Assembly (NCBI GenBank): GCA_964595575.1
Contig: CAZQRA010000012.1
Span: 1 to 64,000 of the forward strand
Reading direction: 5' to 3'
Source: PALSA-612 sp964595575
GTDB lineage: Bacteria > Actinomycetota > Thermoleophilia > Gaiellales > Gaiellaceae
DNA length: 64,000 bases
The stretch's first letter is position 1. Each line of letters begins with the position of its first letter. Positions 58,126 to 64,000 of this stretch are shown here, in pieces. The notes below the pieces were generated by a model. It saw only the letters and a list, made by a program, of their open reading frames with translations. It ran no database searches and was not told the origin of the DNA. Position numbers and translations under genes: made by a program.

Positions 58126-58428
58126 ACGACAACCACAGTGTACAGGGATCCGCCGATGCGCGCCACGGGCAGCGCACGACCCACGGGGCCCGAGGGGCAC
58201 CGCTGCCGCGCCGATCACGAGCAGCGGCCAGAGGTCCCCCCCAAGGCGGGTCTAAGCCCGAGCTGTCGAGGATGGCCGAGCCGACCCCCGCAGCGCGTAT
58301 GTCGGCTGCGACAGCGTCGATGAGCGCCGCGCCGAAGCGCGCCTTTCCCAGGGTCGGGTCGACGAACAGGGCCACGACGCCGAAGAGGGCGGCCGTAGCG
58401 GAGGCGGGCGCCTCCTCGAAGGTACCGC

Positions 58429-58457
58429 TTGATCCCCTCCTACCCTCGTGCTACTCT
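58429..58457 (+). promoter_or_regulatory. glnK-amt promoter
   Basis: TTGATC (58429-58434), a 17-bp spacer and TACTCT (58452-58457) match the sigma-70 consensus layout. Transcription would start near 58464, right at the first leader hairpin, giving a leader of nearly 100 nt before glnK. Confidence 0.65.
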
Positions 58458-58466
58458 GCCCGCCGA

Positions 58467-58534
58467 CCGGGGGGCCGGCGGAGGCCGCCCCGGAAGGCAT
58501 CGAGGCCTGAGGAGGATTCTCCCGGGCCTTTTTT
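58467..58534 (+). terminator. glnK leader: dual hexaloop hairpins and intrinsic terminator
   Basis: P1 (58467-58493): arms CCGGGGGGCC and GGCCGCCCCGG pair over 10 bp with one bulged G and close on the hexaloop GGCGGA. P2 (58495-58508): AGGC-ATCGAG-GCCT, a hexaloop with A1 and G4. Terminator (58504-58534): GGCCTGAGGAG-GATT-CTCCCGGGCC then six T. P2 and the terminator share GGCCT, so they are mutually exclusive. This is the layout of ANTAR antiterminator targets. The terminator lies 26 bp before glnK. Confidence 0.7.
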
Positions 58535-58560
58535 CATGGTCCACGAGAAGGAGGTGAGTC

Positions 58561-58911
58561 GTGGTGAAGGTTGAGGCCGTCGTCGTCCGCGAGCGCGTGG
58601 AGACGGTCATCGACGCGGTCGAGGAAGAGACCGGTCACGTGGGCGTGACCGTGATCGAGGCCATCGGGCACGGCCGCCAGCGGGGGGTGACGCACGAGTA
58701 CCGGGGGCGCGTCTTCGAGTCGCGCTTCCTGCCCAAAGCCCTGCTCGTGTTCGTCGTCCGCGACGACCGCGCCCCGGCCGTGGTGGCAGCGATCGCCGAC
58801 GCGGCCCGCACGGGGGCGACAGCAGGAGACGGGATCGTGTGGGCGAGCCCCGTGACCAACGTGGTGCACAACCGCACCGGCAAGCCGCTGGAGGAGGTGG
58901 AGGTAGCATGA
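58561..58911 (+). CDS. glnK: PII nitrogen regulatory protein GlnK
   Basis: A 116-residue PII-type protein. ERVETVIDAVEEETGHVGVTVIEAIGHGRQRGVTHEYRGRVFESRFLPKALLVFVV contains the T-loop, one residue shorter than the usual form, with the Tyr of the uridylylation site. DAARTGATAGDGIVWASPVTNVVHNRTGK is the B/C-loop signature. It is divergent from most PII proteins (GHGRQRG for GFGRQKG). It binds ATP and 2-oxoglutarate and gates the Amt channel encoded next. GTG with AAGGAGGTG. Confidence 0.9.
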   Translation: MVKVEAVVVRERVETVIDAVEEETGHVGVTVIEAIGHGRQRGVTHEYRGRVFESRFLPKALLVFVVRDDRAPAVVAAIADAARTGATAGDGIVWASPVTNVVHNRTGKPLEEVEVA

Positions 58912-60314
58912 GCGACAAGGAGCTCCTGTTCGCAGCCAGCACGGTGTGGGTGGTCGTTGCCGCCGTGCTGGTGATGTTCATGCAGGCCGGCTTTGCCTTC
59001 CTGGAGGCAGGGCTGACGCGCATGAAGAACGTGGGCCACGTGGCCGCCAAGAACGTGCTCCTGTTCGCCTTGGCCTCGGTCGTCTACTACCTGGTCGGGT
59101 TCGGCATCGCCTTCGGCGACGGGGGAGGCGGCTTCGCCGGCGGCTCCGGGTTCGCCCCCTCCTTCGACGAGCTGATCGCGATCGGGGCTTCCCCCTTCTC
59201 CTGGTTCGCCGAGATCCCGGCTGCCGCCGGCTACCTGTTCGAGGTCGTCTTCGCCGGGGTGTCCCTGGCCATCGTGTGGGGGGCCATGGCCGAGCGCACC
59301 AAGCTGTACGTGTACCTCGTGTTCGGGGTCGCCTTCACCCTCATCTACGCCGTCGTCTCGCACTGGATCTGGAGTCCCGACGGCTGGCTCTTCTCGCTGG
59401 GAATGCAGGACTTCGCCGGCTCCACCGTGGTCCACTACCAGGGCGCCTTGGCCGGGCTGGCGGGGGCGCTCTTGCTCGGCCCCCGCATCGGCAAGTTCGG
59501 CCCCGACGGGAAGCCGAACGCCATCCCCGGGCACAACATGGCCTACACCACCCTAGGGGTCATCATCCTCTGGTTCGGTTGGTTCGGCTTCAACCCCGGC
59601 TCCACCCTGGGGGTCGACCTGGGCGGGCTCGGCTTCTTCGCCTACGTCGCGCTCAACACCAACGTGGCTGCGGCCGCAGGGGTGGTCGGCGCCCTGGCCA
59701 CCGCCTGGATGGTGATCGGCAAGCCCGACTTGTCGATGATGCTGAACGGTGCCATCGCCGCCCTCGTGGCCATCACTGCCGCCTGCGCCTTCGTCAGCCC
59801 CTGGGCAGCGCTCGTCATCGGCCTCGTCGCCGGCATGATCGTCGTCGCCGGCGTCCTCGCCGTGGAGCGGGCCGGGATCGACGACCCGGTGGGAGCGATC
59901 GCGGCCCACGGCATGGCGGGAGTGTGGGGGACGCTCGCTCTCGGCCTCTTGGCCAACCCCGATCTGGCCGAGAGGCTGGAGACGGGCCAAGGCGGTCTCC
60001 TCTACACGGGGTCGTTCCACCAGCTCGGCGTGCAGGCGCTCGGGCTCCTCGCCGTGGGGGCGTTTACCTTCACGGCCTCCTTCCTCGCCCTTCTCGCCCT
60101 CAAGCGGTCCTTCGGCATCCGCACCGAGGAGGAGGTGGAGACTGCCGGGCTGGATGTGTCCGAGCACGGCATGTGGGGCTACCCCGAGTTCTACATCCCC
60201 GTCCCCGGCGGGTACGGCACCGAGGCCCATGCCCACCTCGGCCTCGCTTCCGCGGGCCGGGTGCGGGCGGCGGGCCTCCACCAGACGACCGCTCGGGCGG
60301 AAGCCTCGCCCTGA
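58908..60314 (+). CDS. amt: Ammonium transporter Amt
   Basis: A 468-residue, 11-helix channel. FMQAGFAFLEAGLTRMKNVGHVAAKNVLLF is the Amt N-terminus. DFAGSTVVHYQGALAGLAGALLLGPR contains the first pore His, and DDPVGAIAAHGMAGVWGTLALGLL the second. ILWFGWFGFNPGSTLG and the phenylalanine gate are conserved. The long C-terminal tail (after about residue 415) has YPEFYIPVPGGYGTEAH. The ATG overlaps glnK by 4 bp, the standard glnK-amt operon. Confidence 0.96.
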   Translation: MSDKELLFAASTVWVVVAAVLVMFMQAGFAFLEAGLTRMKNVGHVAAKNVLLFALASVVYYLVGFGIAFGDGGGGFAGGSGFAPSFDELIAIGASPFSWFAEIPAAAGYLFEVVFAGVSLAIVWGAMAERTKLYVYLVFGVAFTLIYAVVSHWIWSPDGWLFSLGMQDFAGSTVVHYQGALAGLAGALLLGPRIGKFGPDGKPNAIPGHNMAYTTLGVIILWFGWFGFNPGSTLGVDLGGLGFFAYVALNTNVAAAAGVVGALATAWMVIGKPDLSMMLNGAIAALVAITAACAFVSPWAALVIGLVAGMIVVAGVLAVERAGIDDPVGAIAAHGMAGVWGTLALGLLANPDLAERLETGQGGLLYTGSFHQLGVQALGLLAVGAFTFTASFLALLALKRSFGIRTEEEVETAGLDVSEHGMWGYPEFYIPVPGGYGTEAHAHLGLASAGRVRAAGLHQTTARAEASP

Positions 60315-60321
60315 CCGAGCC

Positions 60322-60352
60322 GGGAGGGCCGCCTGCCTCGGGCGGCCCTCCC
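60322..60352 (+). terminator. Terminator hairpin after amt
   Basis: GGGAGGGCCGCC and GGCGGCCCTCCC form a perfect 12-bp stem with a 7-nt loop, 8 bp after the amt stop. The downstream sequence is CCTCCGG, not T-rich, so it may also act as a barrier for the convergent gltB transcript. Confidence 0.65.
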
Positions 60353-60398
60353 CTCCGGCCGGCCCCCGTGGACCGTCGGAGCGGGGGCGGCGCAGGCG

Positions 60399-60430
60399 GT
60401 GCCCGGCGCCGGGGCCGCAGCGCCGGGCAC
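60399..60430 (-). terminator. Terminator hairpin after gltB
   Basis: GTGCCCGGCGC and GCGCCGGGCAC form an 11-bp perfect stem around a 10-nt loop, 17 bp beyond the gltB stop. It lacks a U-tract. Together with the hairpin at 60322-60352 it separates two convergent transcripts. Confidence 0.6.
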
Positions 60431-60446
60431 CTGGGGAGGGGGACCT

Positions 60447-64000
<3,554 letters not shown>

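Noticed and set aside
58464..58560. Glutamine riboswitch (glnA RNA) upstream of glnK
   Set aside because: The conserved GACGGAAGUAGG-type core is absent; the structure fits paired hexaloop hairpins better.

Overview
The window is one scaffold stretch of a very GC-rich bacterial genome (intergenic DNA is visibly AT-richer), with a 100-bp run of N at 26643-26742. The actinobacterial flavour is clear: GTG starts are frequent, many lead genes have a TANNNT -10 hexamer only 6-8 nt before the start codon (leaderless transcripts), and a histidine kinase is paired with an ANTAR response regulator. A Thermoleophilia-like actinobacterium from an assembled or metagenomic genome is my best guess; this is inference from gene content, not a placement.

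Layout. 1-6842: molybdate/sulfate transporter, TPP-riboswitch-controlled CytX, and a metal module (DtxR/MntR regulator divergent from a two-domain multicopper oxidase and a ZIP transporter). 6889-13334: broken sixA, an ABC-2 exporter, a class III aminotransferase, two SDRs, a CDP-alcohol phosphotransferase, pterin carbinolamine dehydratase, and tRNA-Arg(CCT) with a truncated copy. 13356-23601: an 11-gene minus-strand catabolic operon (cyclase-type hydrolase, cupin, SDR, hydroxyacyl-CoA dehydrogenase, LivKHM plus a fused LivG-LivF, two PhlG-like C-C hydrolases, an HMGL-like lyase/synthase) divergent from an IclR regulator. 24443-26527: polysaccharide deacetylase and a 2-hydroxyacid dehydrogenase.

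26761-36285 looks like a serine-cycle C1-assimilation locus: glyA, a LysR regulator, phosphoribulokinase, then an operon of CaiB-type CoA transferase, serine-glyoxylate aminotransferase, malyl-CoA lyase and PEP carboxylase; the hydroxypyruvate-reductase-like gene lies across the gap. 36402-39157 holds a truncated CuA protein, a frameshifted heme-copper oxidase subunit I that lacks the helix VI tyrosine, and a cytochrome c. 40550-44450 is a canonical caa3 oxidase operon with heme O synthase. An SBP56-type methanethiol oxidase (45080-46474) could feed formaldehyde to the C1 locus. 46600-51946 is a pentose-phosphate operon (tkt-tal-pgi-gnd).

52177-64000: a U32-type protein, the GAF kinase/ANTAR regulator pair, small membrane proteins, and nitrogen assimilation (glnA, glnK-amt, gltB). 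Both glnA and glnK have intrinsic terminators in their leaders, each overlapped by a hexaloop hairpin, suggesting antitermination control by the nearby ANTAR protein. A dispersed palindromic repeat of about 21 bp occurs at 11124, 47852 (inside pgi) and 52038-52132.
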